Origin: Pseudomonas fluorescens
GTDB lineage: Bacteria; Pseudomonadota; Gammaproteobacteria; Pseudomonadales; Pseudomonadaceae
Direction: 5' to 3'
NCBI RefSeq assembly: GCF_005938625.1
Contig: NZ_VCNJ01000026.1
Coordinates: forward strand, 1-64,000
Length of the DNA stretch: 64,000 nt
Both the position numbers and the translations under genes were made by a program. How positions within the stretch are numbered: the stretch's first letter is position 1; every line of letters begins with the position of its first letter. Shown here one piece after another: positions 34,876 through 43,300 of the stretch. Under the pieces are notes generated by a model, which did no database searches, was not told where the DNA came from, and worked only from the letters and a program-made list of their open reading frames with translations.

Positions 34876-35346
34876 GTGGCAGACAAACGGTACAGCTGCA
34901 TTGGTTTGTATAACCCCAAATCACCGGAGAACGTCGGTTCGGTGATGCGCGCCGCAGGCTGCTATGGCGCGGCGTCGGTGTTCTACACCGGCAAGCGTTA
35001 TGAACGCGCCGCCGACTTCGTCACTGACACCAAACGCGTGCACTACGACATCCCGCTGATCGGCATCGACGATCTGAAAAAGATCCTCCCGCTCAACTGC
35101 GTGCCCGTCGCCGTGGAACTGGTCGAGGGCGCCCGCCCGCTGCCGGAATACACTCACCCGGATCGTGCCCTGTACATCTTCGGCCCCGAAGACGGTTCGC
35201 TGGATAAAGAGATCCGCGACTGGTGCGAAGACGTCGTGTACATCCCGACCACCGGCTGCATGAACCTCGCCGCCACGGTCAACGTCGTGCTCTACGACCG
35301 CATGGCCAAAGGCTTGAACACCCGCTCCGGGCCAAAATTCCGCTGA
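34876..35346 (+). CDS. SPOUT-class RNA 2'-O-methyltransferase (TrmH/SpoU family)
   Basis: The 156-residue protein is a minimal SPOUT methyltransferase. Motif 1 is NPKSPENVGSVMRAAGCYG, motif 2 is LYIFGPEDGSLDKEI and motif 3 is YIPTTGCMNLAATVNVVLYDR, which together form the trefoil knot that binds S-adenosylmethionine. It would methylate a ribose in tRNA or rRNA. It differs from TrmL in its motifs, so no specific target is claimed. The GTG at 34876 is the start; the open frame continues upstream through a repeat, and homologues begin near ADKRYSCIGLYNP. Confidence 0.87.
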   Translation: MADKRYSCIGLYNPKSPENVGSVMRAAGCYGAASVFYTGKRYERAADFVTDTKRVHYDIPLIGIDDLKKILPLNCVPVAVELVEGARPLPEYTHPDRALYIFGPEDGSLDKEIRDWCEDVVYIPTTGCMNLAATVNVVLYDRMAKGLNTRSGPKFR

Positions 35347-35427
35347 AGCGTCGCACATCCGATGGAACGAGCTGACCGCTCTGGCAGTCAGCTTGTTTAT
35401 CGATTACTCATTGCCTGGAGAAAGATC

Positions 35428-35805
35428 ATGACCGAACTCAAACGCGTCGAACGTATCGAATCCACCCCGTTCCAGAGTCGTTCCGAGCAGAACGTCGAAG
35501 GCTGGGAACGCATCGGCTCGCTCGCGGGCGGCGTGATCATGGTTGGCAAGGGCCTGCGCCGTGGCGGTGTGTTCGGTTTGATTCAGGTAGCGATTGGCGG
35601 CGTGGCCATGGCGCGCGGGATTACCGGGCACAGTTCGGTGAAAAGCCTGATCGAGAAGAGTCGTCAGGACATGAACAATGTGCGGGCGAAGATCGAGCGG
35701 GCCGGCGAAGAGCTGAGCAAGCTCAAGGCCAATGCCGAGGCGGCGACCAGCACCGCCACCGTGACCGGCAATGATTCGGTGAAATCGCCGAAAGCCGGGG
35801 TTTGA
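35428..35805 (+). CDS. DUF2892-like small membrane protein
   Basis: The 125-residue protein has a glycine-rich hydrophobic segment (SLAGGVIMVGKGLRRGGVFGLIQVAIGGVAMARGI, read across two short helices at about 34-72) typical of DUF2892/YgaP-like membrane proteins. A soluble helical C-terminal tail (SLIEKSRQDMNNVRAKIERAGEELSKL) may form a coiled coil. The ATG at 35428 follows CTGGAGAAAG. The function is unknown. It converges on the peptidase-like gene across a family B repeat. Confidence 0.72.
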   Translation: MTELKRVERIESTPFQSRSEQNVEGWERIGSLAGGVIMVGKGLRRGGVFGLIQVAIGGVAMARGITGHSSVKSLIEKSRQDMNNVRAKIERAGEELSKLKANAEAATSTATVTGNDSVKSPKAGV

Positions 35806-35817
35806 TAGCTTAAAAGC

Positions 35818-35900
35818 AAAAGATCGCAGCCTTCGGCAACTCCTACAGGGAAAACGCATTCCACAGGTAGGAGCTGCCGAAGGCTGCGATCTTTGATCTT
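35818..35900. repeat. Family B inverted repeat, copy 4
   Basis: Here the arms are arranged outward (AAAGATCGCAGCCTTCGG first, its complement last), the opposite order to copies 1-3. A spacer of about 25 bases separates them. The repeat fills the gap between two converging genes and its right edge touches the stop of the next gene at 35900. Confidence 0.82.
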
Positions 35901-37129
35901 TACTGTAGCAACGCGGTATCAAGGACTTTGGAGGACTCACCGAGAACGCTCTCCGCCAGTTGCACAAACTCCTTGGTACTCACCGTCCCCAAATGCATCG
36001 CCCCACGCAACACATCATCCAGCGAACGCTTGTTGCGCGTCTTCAAACGAATCTCGCCGTCCAGTTCCTGCAACAGCACCACTGCTTTCGCCACCTGCGC
36101 CGGGCTGATCTGCTCGCCGCGCAAGGTCGTGACTTTCTGGCTGTCCCTGGCCAGTTTCGCCTGCAAACTTTGATAACGCTCATCGCTCATGCCACCGGCG
36201 CGGCGCACCAGTTCGATCGCGTAATACTCGGCAAAGCCTTCGCTGATCCAGTCACTGCGCTGCTCGTCGTTAATCCTACCGAACCCTTGTGCCAGCTCAC
36301 GCACCAAAGCGCTGCTGCCGCTTTCGCTGACAAGCGGCAACCGTGTGTTCAGGTAGATGGACTCATGCGCACCGAGGCTGCCGCGCCACATCGGGTCGTT
36401 GGCGCCGACAATCAATAGTTTGACCGGATGTCGAGGATAAACCGCCTGCACCTGCGGCCAGACGAAGGTCAGCAACGTCAGCACATCCATACGGCGCATG
36501 CCCTGCCCTTGCGGCGAGGCCACGGTGACTTCGGTTTCGCCCAAACGTGTGCGGCGGCTGCCGAGGTGGCCGGCGAGCATCCAGCCGGTCGGACGGTCGA
36601 ACAGGCGCGAGGGATTGTCGATGCGGAATTTGTTTTTGCCGATGCGTGGCCACGCGGTCTCGATGCTCTTCCAGCCGTCGGGCAATTCGAAATGCAGACG
36701 CGCAACCAGTTCGGTGCCGTCCTGTTGATCGAGTTTGGCCGGCGGCACCAGTTCGTCGCCACGCATCAACGCCCAATTTGGGGTCATGCGCGTGTCGAAG
36801 CTGCCGTTCTTGCGGCCGTGGCTGATGCGTACGCGGTAGGTCAGGCTGGACTTTTCGCTGGCGGGGCGCCAGACCCCGCGCGCCTGTTTGCCCGGGCTCA
36901 GCAGCCACTGGCCGTCAGCCTTGAAGTCGCTGTAATGGCTGCCGTCGCCAAGATCGAAATCGAGACTGCGCACCGCTTCGCCCTTGGCCAACGTCAGACG
37001 TACTTCGGCCTGATCGCTCTGTGGCAACAGGCGCACGTGATAATCCAGATCGACTTTCTTCGCTGCCCAGACCGGCGCGCTCAACGCCAGCAGCGCAATC
37101 ATCAACGCTTGCGGCAATCCGACAGCCAT
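35900..37129 (-). CDS. Secreted M61/M1-type peptidase-like protein lacking the HExxH histidines
   Basis: The 409-residue precursor has a signal peptide (about 1-23, cleaved after VWA) and a beta-rich N-terminal domain. In its C-terminal half the zinc-peptidase signature of families M61/M1 should lie. The second motif is preserved (WISEGFAEYYA at 294-304, supplying the third ligand Glu), but the HExxH position reads RELAQ (277-281). Both zinc-binding His are replaced and only the Glu remains. It is probably a non-catalytic relative that keeps the fold for binding. The ATG at 37129 follows AAGGAG. The gene lies 35 bases from ycgN on the same strand. Confidence 0.78.
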   Translation of the reverse strand: MAVGLPQALMIALLALSAPVWAAKKVDLDYHVRLLPQSDQAEVRLTLAKGEAVRSLDFDLGDGSHYSDFKADGQWLLSPGKQARGVWRPASEKSSLTYRVRISHGRKNGSFDTRMTPNWALMRGDELVPPAKLDQQDGTELVARLHFELPDGWKSIETAWPRIGKNKFRIDNPSRLFDRPTGWMLAGHLGSRRTRLGETEVTVASPQGQGMRRMDVLTLLTFVWPQVQAVYPRHPVKLLIVGANDPMWRGSLGAHESIYLNTRLPLVSESGSSALVRELAQGFGRINDEQRSDWISEGFAEYYAIELVRRAGGMSDERYQSLQAKLARDSQKVTTLRGEQISPAQVAKAVVLLQELDGEIRLKTRNKRSLDDVLRGAMHLGTVSTKEFVQLAESVLGESSKVLDTALLQ

Positions 37130-37164
37130 ACGCACTCCTTGGTAAAGCTTGAATCAGCAGGTGT

Positions 37165-37614
37165 TTAACCTGCGCGGAAAATCAGGTGATCTTCCCAGTC
37201 ATCCTCCGGCACGCTGCCTTCGGCAAGCATGCGCCCGGATTGGGAGATCCGTTCATGGTGCACGGCGTCGCGGTCGCCGCACACCAAGTGGTGCCACAAC
37301 GGCAGATCCTTGCCCTCGCTGACTAGCCGATAACCGCAGGTCGGCGGCAGCCATTTGAACTCTTCGGCCTGGCCCGGGGTGAGCTGGATGCAGTCCGGGA
37401 CAAACTTGATGCGATTCGGGTAATCGCTGCACTGGCAGGTTTTCAGGTCCAGCAATTTGCAGGCGATGCGCGTGTAATAAACGCTGTTGTCTTCTTCATC
37501 CTCGAGTTTCTGCAGGCAGCACAGACCACAGCCGTCGCACAGCGATTCCCATTCCTGGTGATCCAGTTGATCGAGGGTTTTGCGTATCCAGAACGGTTCG
37601 ACTTCGGCGGCCAT
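37165..37614 (-). CDS. ycgN: YcgN/UPF0260 cysteine-cluster protein
   Basis: The 149-residue cytoplasmic protein has conserved cysteines in CDGCGLCC near residues 26-33, then ACKLLDLKTCQCSDYPNR and PTCGYRL. This set suggests metal (iron-sulfur or zinc) binding, as noted for the UPF0260/YkgJ-related families. The biochemical role is unknown. The ATG at 37614 gives MAAEVEPFWIRKTL. The gene precedes the peptidase-like gene on the same strand, and no regulatory site was recognised upstream. Confidence 0.88.
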   Translation of the reverse strand: MAAEVEPFWIRKTLDQLDHQEWESLCDGCGLCCLQKLEDEEDNSVYYTRIACKLLDLKTCQCSDYPNRIKFVPDCIQLTPGQAEEFKWLPPTCGYRLVSEGKDLPLWHHLVCGDRDAVHHERISQSGRMLAEGSVPEDDWEDHLIFRAG

Positions 37615-37893
37615 GGCTCAAGCATCAACATCAGGTGGTGAAAAGGCCGCCAGTCTAGTGCTCAAGGCCTTGCGGGCCAAGCGTTGGCGACTGCCGGTTG
37701 CGCGGGACTTGTCAGTTTTTGTGGCGGCGCGTAGCTTTGCCAGTCGCAAGGAGCCTTGCCCGCAAGCCATTAACGCTCGACCGCGTTGCATTGTGGTGAA
37801 CCCTCAGGCTCGGAAAACCCCATCGTTCAGCGCAACTGATCCCGCCGGGTTTTCATTCAAATCCCTGACTCAAACGTAGCAAGGAATCTCTCG

Positions 37894-38487
37894 ATGAGTG
37901 CCAACCCTCGCGTTGCCGATTACGCCATTCACCCGCAATTTACCGACCGCTGGTCGCCACGCGCCTTCACCGGCGAAGCGATCCCGGAAGAAACCCTGCT
38001 GAGCTTCTTCGAAGCCGCACGCTGGGCGCCCTCGGCGTACAACTCGCAACCTTGGCGCTTCCTCTATGCACGTCGCGATACACCGAACTGGGAGCGTTAC
38101 CTGGGTCTGCTCAATGAATTCAACCGTAGCTGGGCGCAGCATGCGTCGGCGCTGGTGATCGTTATTTCGAAAACCACTTTCACTGCACCCGGAGCGACGG
38201 AAGAAACTCCGGCGTTGTGGCACACCTTCGACACCGGTTCGGCGTGGGGGCATCTGGCGCTGCAAGCGAGCATCAGTGGCTGGCACACCCACGGCATGGC
38301 CGGTTTCGATCAGGAACTGACGCGCAAGGAGTTGAATATTCCTGAAGGTTACGCGCTGCACGCGGCCGTGGCAGTGGGTAAACTCGGTGACAAGGCAACG
38401 CTGGCGGAATACCTGCAAGCCCGCGAAGAGCCGAGCCCGCGCCGTCCGCTGAACGAACTGGCGGCCGAAGGCGACTTCACCCTCTAA
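37894..38487 (+). CDS. Nitroreductase-family flavoprotein
   Basis: The 197-residue protein is an FMN-dependent NAD(P)H oxidoreductase of the nitroreductase superfamily. The FMN-phosphate-binding stretch RWSPRAFTGEAIP, the AARWAPSAYNSQPWRFLYA signature and the glycine-rich GSAWGHLALQASISGWHTHGMAGF segment are present. Such enzymes reduce nitro or quinone compounds; the natural substrate is unknown. The ATG at 37894 closely follows AAGGAATCTCTCG. It stands alone and is followed by a family A repeat. Confidence 0.9.
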   Translation: MSANPRVADYAIHPQFTDRWSPRAFTGEAIPEETLLSFFEAARWAPSAYNSQPWRFLYARRDTPNWERYLGLLNEFNRSWAQHASALVIVISKTTFTAPGATEETPALWHTFDTGSAWGHLALQASISGWHTHGMAGFDQELTRKELNIPEGYALHAAVAVGKLGDKATLAEYLQAREEPSPRRPLNELAAEGDFTL

Positions 38488-38501
38488 GCCACACCGCAAA
38501 T

Positions 38502-38606
38502 GATCGTTCCCACGCTCCGCGTGGGAATGACTCAAGGGACGCTCCGCGTTCCAATGGGACGCAGAGCGTCCCCGGCTGCATTCCCACGCGGAGCGTGGGA
38601 ACGATC
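38502..38606. repeat. Intergenic inverted repeat, family A, copy 5
   Basis: This complete copy starts GATCGTTCCCACGC and ends GCGTGGGAACGATC, between the converging nitroreductase and hydroxyacid-dehydrogenase genes. Confidence 0.88.
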
Positions 38607-38619
38607 TGAAGCAAGGAGA

Positions 38620-39552
38620 TCAATACCCGCGATTGAAATCCACTTCCCCGCGCAACGCTTCGCTCGCCTGATACGCCTTCAAGTTTTCGACAAACAGCTG
38701 CACCATCAACGCCGGTGACGTCGGTGCCGAGCTGTGCCCGGTCAGCAGCAAACCCCACGCGGTCCAGAACGGATGCCGTTGCGGCAACGGCTCCTGACGG
38801 CAAACGTCGATCACCGCCCCCGCCAGATGACCTTCCTTCAGCGCTTCCACCAGATCCGCATCAACCACCGCGACACCGCGTCCGGCGTTGATAAACAACC
38901 CGGTCGGTTTGAATTGCTTGAACAGCGCCGCGTCGTAGATATCGTGGGTGTGCTCGGTGTTCGGCAGCAGGTTGACCACGTAATCCACCTCGCCCACCAG
39001 CCGTGGCAGATCGGCCATCGAACCGACTTCGACAAACGGCGCCTGCTCGCGGGCGCTGCTGGCGATGCCGTACAGCTCAATGCCGAATGGCAGCAGGAAC
39101 TGCGCCACGCTCTGGCCGATATCACCGGTGCCAACGATCAACACCTTGCGCCCGACCAGACTCTGGCCGCTGCGGTTGTCCCACTTGCGTTCGACCTGGC
39201 TGACCAGTCGCGCGAGCACTTCGCGCTCGTGGCCGAGGATGTAAGTCAGGACGTATTCGGCCATCACCTGACCGAAAATCCCCACCGCACGGGTCAAACG
39301 GTAATCGCGGCGCAAACCGTCCGCGAGCAGTGGCGTGATGCCGGCCCAAGTGGATTGCAGCCATTGTGGCTGATGCCCTTGGCGCAGCAGGGTCGCGAGC
39401 AGGTCCGGCTGGCCCAGCCACACCGGGCAATCGGCGGCCTGACGGGCCAGCTCGGCGGAGTCGCCGCTGGTCAGTACTTCAAGCTCGGGCGCTGCCTGAC
39501 GCAGCAGCCGGGCGTATATCGCGTGGTCGTGTTCAGCAATCAGAACGCGCAT
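38620..39552 (-). CDS. D-2-hydroxyacid dehydrogenase (glyoxylate/hydroxypyruvate reductase-like)
   Basis: The 310-residue NAD(P)-dependent enzyme has the family dinucleotide fold (KVLIVGTGDIGQSVAQFL) followed by the catalytic Arg in INAGRGVAVVDADL, Glu in CRQEPLPQRHPFW and His in LLTGHSSAPTS. Members reduce 2-keto acids such as glyoxylate or hydroxypyruvate. The GHSSAPTS ending resembles the GhrA-like branch. The ATG at 39552 was chosen over an upstream in-frame start because AAAGG lies before it and homologues begin MRVLIAEHD. It is transcribed alone. Confidence 0.9.
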   Translation of the reverse strand: MRVLIAEHDHAIYARLLRQAAPELEVLTSGDSAELARQAADCPVWLGQPDLLATLLRQGHQPQWLQSTWAGITPLLADGLRRDYRLTRAVGIFGQVMAEYVLTYILGHEREVLARLVSQVERKWDNRSGQSLVGRKVLIVGTGDIGQSVAQFLLPFGIELYGIASSAREQAPFVEVGSMADLPRLVGEVDYVVNLLPNTEHTHDIYDAALFKQFKPTGLFINAGRGVAVVDADLVEALKEGHLAGAVIDVCRQEPLPQRHPFWTAWGLLLTGHSSAPTSPALMVQLFVENLKAYQASEALRGEVDFNRGY

Positions 39553-39656
39553 CTTCAAACCTTTCGCAAACCGTGCAAACGGCCGCCGGATTCGGACGGC
39601 CATCGCGGTAAAAACAGTTCCAGGGTAAACCGAGACTCAGAACAGAGCCTCGCAGA

Positions 39657-39950
39657 TCAGACCGGATCGTTGCGTCGCAGCAACTCTTCCGGCAAGTGCT
39701 CGATGTACTCGTCCTCGGCCGGCGGCATCTGCAAGTGGTAGCCCTGCTTGTCGAGGTTTTCCAGGACCACAACGATGTCTTCGCTGGCCAGTTTGCGCTC
39801 GGGCGACAGCACCAGGTCGAAAGAATGCTTCGGCTTGCCGAACGCCAGCATCAGCGCTTCCGGCACACGCTCCAGCGCATCACTTTTGAGCACATAAAGG
39901 TACATGCCGCTGCGCTTGGAGCTTTGGTAGATGGAACAAATACGTTTCAA
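39657..39950 (-). CDS. ycgL: YcgL-domain protein
   Basis: This 97-residue cytoplasmic protein belongs to the YcgL family. Visible parts are CSIYQSSKRSGMYLYV, LLAFGKP-like LMLAFGKPKHSF and the closing MPPAEDEYIEHLPEELLRR. Its fold is known in E. coli but its function is not. The start overlaps the rnd stop by the four-base ATGA, and the conserved rnd-ycgL link in gamma-proteobacteria suggests a role tied to RNA processing. Confidence 0.93.
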   Translation of the reverse strand: MKRICSIYQSSKRSGMYLYVLKSDALERVPEALMLAFGKPKHSFDLVLSPERKLASEDIVVVLENLDKQGYHLQMPPAEDEYIEHLPEELLRRNDPV

Positions 39951-41080
39951 GGCTGTTCTCCGGCGGTGGCCAGGCTGTCGAGCAGCTTCTGGCCCATGAG
40001 TTCGCGGCGCCAGCCACGCAACGACTCAGGCAATTGGTAAGGACCCTCGGGGTAGCCACTTTTGACCAGGGCTTCGAGGGTTTTCTTGCGCAGCATCAGT
40101 TCCGGGGCAATGCCCAGACGCTCGGCCTCAGCCTGGCCCAATGCGCGCAGTTGCTTGATCAACGCAGCGGCTTCGATCGGCAATGGCTCCGCTACGGCCG
40201 GCGGCCATTGATCAGGCCCCACACTGCCAGAGCGCTTGATCAGATCAAGCAGAAACTGGCCGTCCTGACGCACGGTACGCGGGTGCATGTCTTCGATCTT
40301 GCCCAGCGCCGCAAGATTGTCCGGCTGCGTGCGGGCCAGCGGCCACAGCGAATGCTCGCGGACGATACGGTTGCGCGGCAGATCACGGGCGCGGGCCTCT
40401 TTTTCACGCCAGGCGCACAACTCACGCAGAACGGCCAGTTGCGCGCGGGACAGTTTCCACGCCAGTTTGGCTTCGCGATAGACCTCGTAAGGGTCGGTTT
40501 CGCGGCGCAGATTGGCAACCAGTTCGGCACCGTCCTCCAGCACCCAAGCGAATTTGTCGTCAGACAGTTTCGGCCGCAGTTGTACGAAAACCTCCGCCAG
40601 ATGCACCGCATCTTCGGCGGCGTAGCTGATTTGCGTCTCGGACAACGGGCGCTGCAACCAGTCGGAACGGGTCTCGCCCTTCGGCAGTTCAATACCGAGC
40701 ACTTCCTGCACCAGCCGCGAATAGCCCATCGAGAAACCGAGGTTCAGGTAAGCGGCGGCCAGTTGCGTGTCGAACATCGGCGCCGGCAGGCTGCCGGTCA
40801 GGCGCAACAGCACTTCGAGGTCTTCGCTGCAGGCGTGCAGGACTTTGAGCACCGCAGGGTTTTCCAGCAATGCGGCCAGCGGTTGCCAGGCGTTGATGGT
40901 CAGCGGATCGATCAGGTAGGCGCGTTTGCCGTCGCCGACCTGCAACAGGCCGGCAATCGGATAGAAAGTGTCGACCCGCATGAATTCGGTGTCGAGGGCA
41001 ACGAACGGCAGCTGCTGCCACTCGGCGCAAAACTGCGCGAGGCTTTCGTTGTCGCGAATCCAGTGAATATCGATGGCCAC
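39947..41080 (-). CDS. rnd: Ribonuclease D
   Basis: This cytoplasmic 3'-5' exoribonuclease acts in tRNA and small-RNA 3' maturation. The 377-residue product has the DEDD exonuclease domain (VALDTEFMRVDTFYP as ExoI, then the DLEVLLRL and YAAEDAVHLAEVF segments for ExoII/III) and one HRDC-type helical domain in the C-terminal half (AWREKEARARDLPRNRIV). The GTG at 41080 is chosen because GGGAGAG precedes it and homologues start near AIDIHWIRD. It is co-transcribed with ycgL. Confidence 0.95.
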   Translation of the reverse strand: MAIDIHWIRDNESLAQFCAEWQQLPFVALDTEFMRVDTFYPIAGLLQVGDGKRAYLIDPLTINAWQPLAALLENPAVLKVLHACSEDLEVLLRLTGSLPAPMFDTQLAAAYLNLGFSMGYSRLVQEVLGIELPKGETRSDWLQRPLSETQISYAAEDAVHLAEVFVQLRPKLSDDKFAWVLEDGAELVANLRRETDPYEVYREAKLAWKLSRAQLAVLRELCAWREKEARARDLPRNRIVREHSLWPLARTQPDNLAALGKIEDMHPRTVRQDGQFLLDLIKRSGSVGPDQWPPAVAEPLPIEAAALIKQLRALGQAEAERLGIAPELMLRKKTLEALVKSGYPEGPYQLPESLRGWRRELMGQKLLDSLATAGEQP

Positions 41081-41243
41081 ACGGCTCTCCCTTGAAGAAT
41101 GGCGCGCAGTATATATCGCCACCGGCGATTTACGCGCCTGCGAAGGGCAAGAGCTGTAACGAAATGTCCTGCCAAAGAGCAAGAATAGTCTGACAGAGGA
41201 AACAGACAGACCCGTCGCGTCAGAACGACGGAGCCGATTGGCC

Positions 41244-42893
41244 TCATTCCTTCGCGAGCACGCCGTCGATCACCGCGCCACGGCAACCGGCAAACATGTC
41301 CAGACCCGGCTGATAGACCTTGCTCTTGACCTCGAGCAGGCCAAGCATCGAGTGGAACAGGTTGTCCTGGCTCAGGGGTTTGTCGCGGCTCAACTGCAGG
41401 CAGTGAGTATCGACCGAATAGGCCTTCTGATAGTTGTCGGAGAACCACGCCAGCATCGCTACATGCTTTTGTTGCTCTGGCGCCAGCATGTAAGGCGTAC
41501 CGTGCAGGAACAGGTTGTACTCACCCAGTGACTCGCCGTGGTCCGACAGATACAACATGGCGGTATCGACTTTGTCCTGATTGTTGCGCAATACATCGAT
41601 CAGGCTCGATAGCACATGGTCGGTGTACACCAGCGTGTTGTCGTAACCGTTGACGATACTTTCGCGGCTGCAATTGTTCAGCGCGTTACTTTCACAAACA
41701 GGCGTGAAGTGCTCGTATTCCTTCGGATAACGCTTGAAGTATTCCGGGCCATGGCTGCCCATTTGATGCAGAACCAGAACGGTGTCCTTATCGAGATGAT
41801 CGATAAAACTTTGCAAACCTTGCAGGAGGATTTCGTCGCGGCACTCGCTGTTGGCGCACAGCGCCGGGTCCTTCAGGTTGCTGACATCCTGCAGGGTGAC
41901 TCGATCACAGGTGCCTTTGCAGCCAGACTGGTTGTCACGCCAGATCACGTCGATCCCGGCACGCTTGAGCACATCGAGTAAACCTTCTTCATTCTTCGCC
42001 TTGCTGGCGTCGTAATCCTTGCGGCCCATGTTGGAGAACATGCACGGCACTGAAACGGCGGTTTCAGTGCCGCACGAGTGCACGTCGGTAAAGGCGATCA
42101 ATCCTGCTTCCCTGTCCAGTTTCGGCGTGGTGTCGCGGTCATAACCGAGGATGCCGAAGTTCTCCGCCCGGGCGCTTTCGCCCACGACTAACACGGTCAG
42201 GGATTTACGCGGCTGAAGCTTCACATCCGGATTGCGCTCGGCGTCTTCGCCGATCTTGACGAACGGTTGCTGCGCCGAAACCACTTGTTCACGCAGGTAA
42301 CCGGCCGACGCACCAATGTAGTTGCTCGGCACTAACATCAGGCGAATTTCGTGATGATTGCGAAACAGTGAAGACAAGCCCTGATAGTTGGCCAGGGCCA
42401 CCCCGCCAATTACCGCTGCCGAGGCGACACTGACAATAAATTTACTGAATAACTCACGGTGCCAGCGACGATAATCAATCGGCAACTTCCACAACAAAAA
42501 TGATGGCAAGACACCGAGCAAAAGAATATAAGCAAACAACTTCAGCGAGAGCAGATCACGCACTTCCGTTGCATTGGTTTCGGCCAAGTTGCGAAACATG
42601 CCGGCATCGATCATGACGCCATATTGACTCATGAAGTAAGCCACCCCGGCGCTGATCAGAAATATCAGCGTCAACAGCGGTTTGAGCAACGGCCGAAAAG
42701 CCAGAAGCGTCAGCACGATATTGAATGCCGCCAGGATCATCACCCCGAAGGCCAAGCGCATGGCGATGCCCTTGCCATCGGCGGCGGTGATCTCGAACAG
42801 GTGCTGCCAGAGCACAACATTGCAGCCGATTAAAAGAAAGGCGCTGGCAATCAACGTCACCCATTCCGGGCGCACGGCTTTTAACTTCAACAT
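41244..42893 (-). CDS. eptA: Lipid A phosphoethanolamine transferase (EptA family)
   Basis: This 549-residue inner-membrane enzyme moves phosphoethanolamine from phosphatidylethanolamine to lipid A or core sugars in the periplasm, lowering negative charge and polymyxin binding. Five N-terminal helices (about 12-170) lead to a sulfatase-like periplasmic domain. Metal ligand Glu239 is in VVGESARA, nucleophile Thr278 in GTETAVSVPCMFS, and DHGESLGE carries further ligands. Paired cysteines in the domain (SGCKGTC, CANSEC, CESNALNNC) would form the disulfides typical of EptA. No PmrAB partner genes are adjacent. It is a single gene. Confidence 0.93.
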   Translation of the reverse strand: MLKLKAVRPEWVTLIASAFLLIGCNVVLWQHLFEITAADGKGIAMRLAFGVMILAAFNIVLTLLAFRPLLKPLLTLIFLISAGVAYFMSQYGVMIDAGMFRNLAETNATEVRDLLSLKLFAYILLLGVLPSFLLWKLPIDYRRWHRELFSKFIVSVASAAVIGGVALANYQGLSSLFRNHHEIRLMLVPSNYIGASAGYLREQVVSAQQPFVKIGEDAERNPDVKLQPRKSLTVLVVGESARAENFGILGYDRDTTPKLDREAGLIAFTDVHSCGTETAVSVPCMFSNMGRKDYDASKAKNEEGLLDVLKRAGIDVIWRDNQSGCKGTCDRVTLQDVSNLKDPALCANSECRDEILLQGLQSFIDHLDKDTVLVLHQMGSHGPEYFKRYPKEYEHFTPVCESNALNNCSRESIVNGYDNTLVYTDHVLSSLIDVLRNNQDKVDTAMLYLSDHGESLGEYNLFLHGTPYMLAPEQQKHVAMLAWFSDNYQKAYSVDTHCLQLSRDKPLSQDNLFHSMLGLLEVKSKVYQPGLDMFAGCRGAVIDGVLAKE

Positions 42894-43300
42894 AGAAAGG
42901 GCGATTCCTGAAAAGAAGAGCCTCGTTCCATGAAAGAAATTTCAATTGTGAAAATTTCATTAACTAAGGCATGGCAAACTTTAAGCAGGCAACCATCAAT
43001 TTTTTGTGAAAAAGACGCCAACGATTAGTTGGCATTGGGTCATACGCTGAAACTTGCGAAGTATTTGAGAATGGTTCAGCTTTTATTCAGTAAAAACAAC
43101 GCGGCTGTCCATTGTGGGAGCGAGCCTGCTCGCGAAGAAGCCGGCACATCCAATATTTTCGCTGGCAATCTGCTTTCGCGAGCAGGCTCGCTCCCACCGA
43201 GGGTGGCGAGGTATCGACTTTTTAAATACTGCTGTGGATTTTCTGGTTTGCCCGGACTAGCCCGCTCCGCGCCTAATCATCTGCCCTGTCCAAAGGTCTG
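42894..43300. other. Divergent intergenic gap (eptA / CynX-like transporter)
   Basis: This 407-base stretch has an A+T-rich left part (42930-43020) that probably holds the eptA promoter, then a family C repeat pair at 43113-43197. No small gene was recognised. Confidence 0.5.
43113..43197. repeat. Family C inverted repeat (REP pair), copy 3
   Basis: The arms TGTGGGAGCGAGCCTGCTCGC and complement enclose about 40 bases. This copy carries the GAGCCTGCTC variant instead of GAGCTTGCTC, with the compensating change in the other arm, so the hairpin is kept. Confidence 0.85.
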
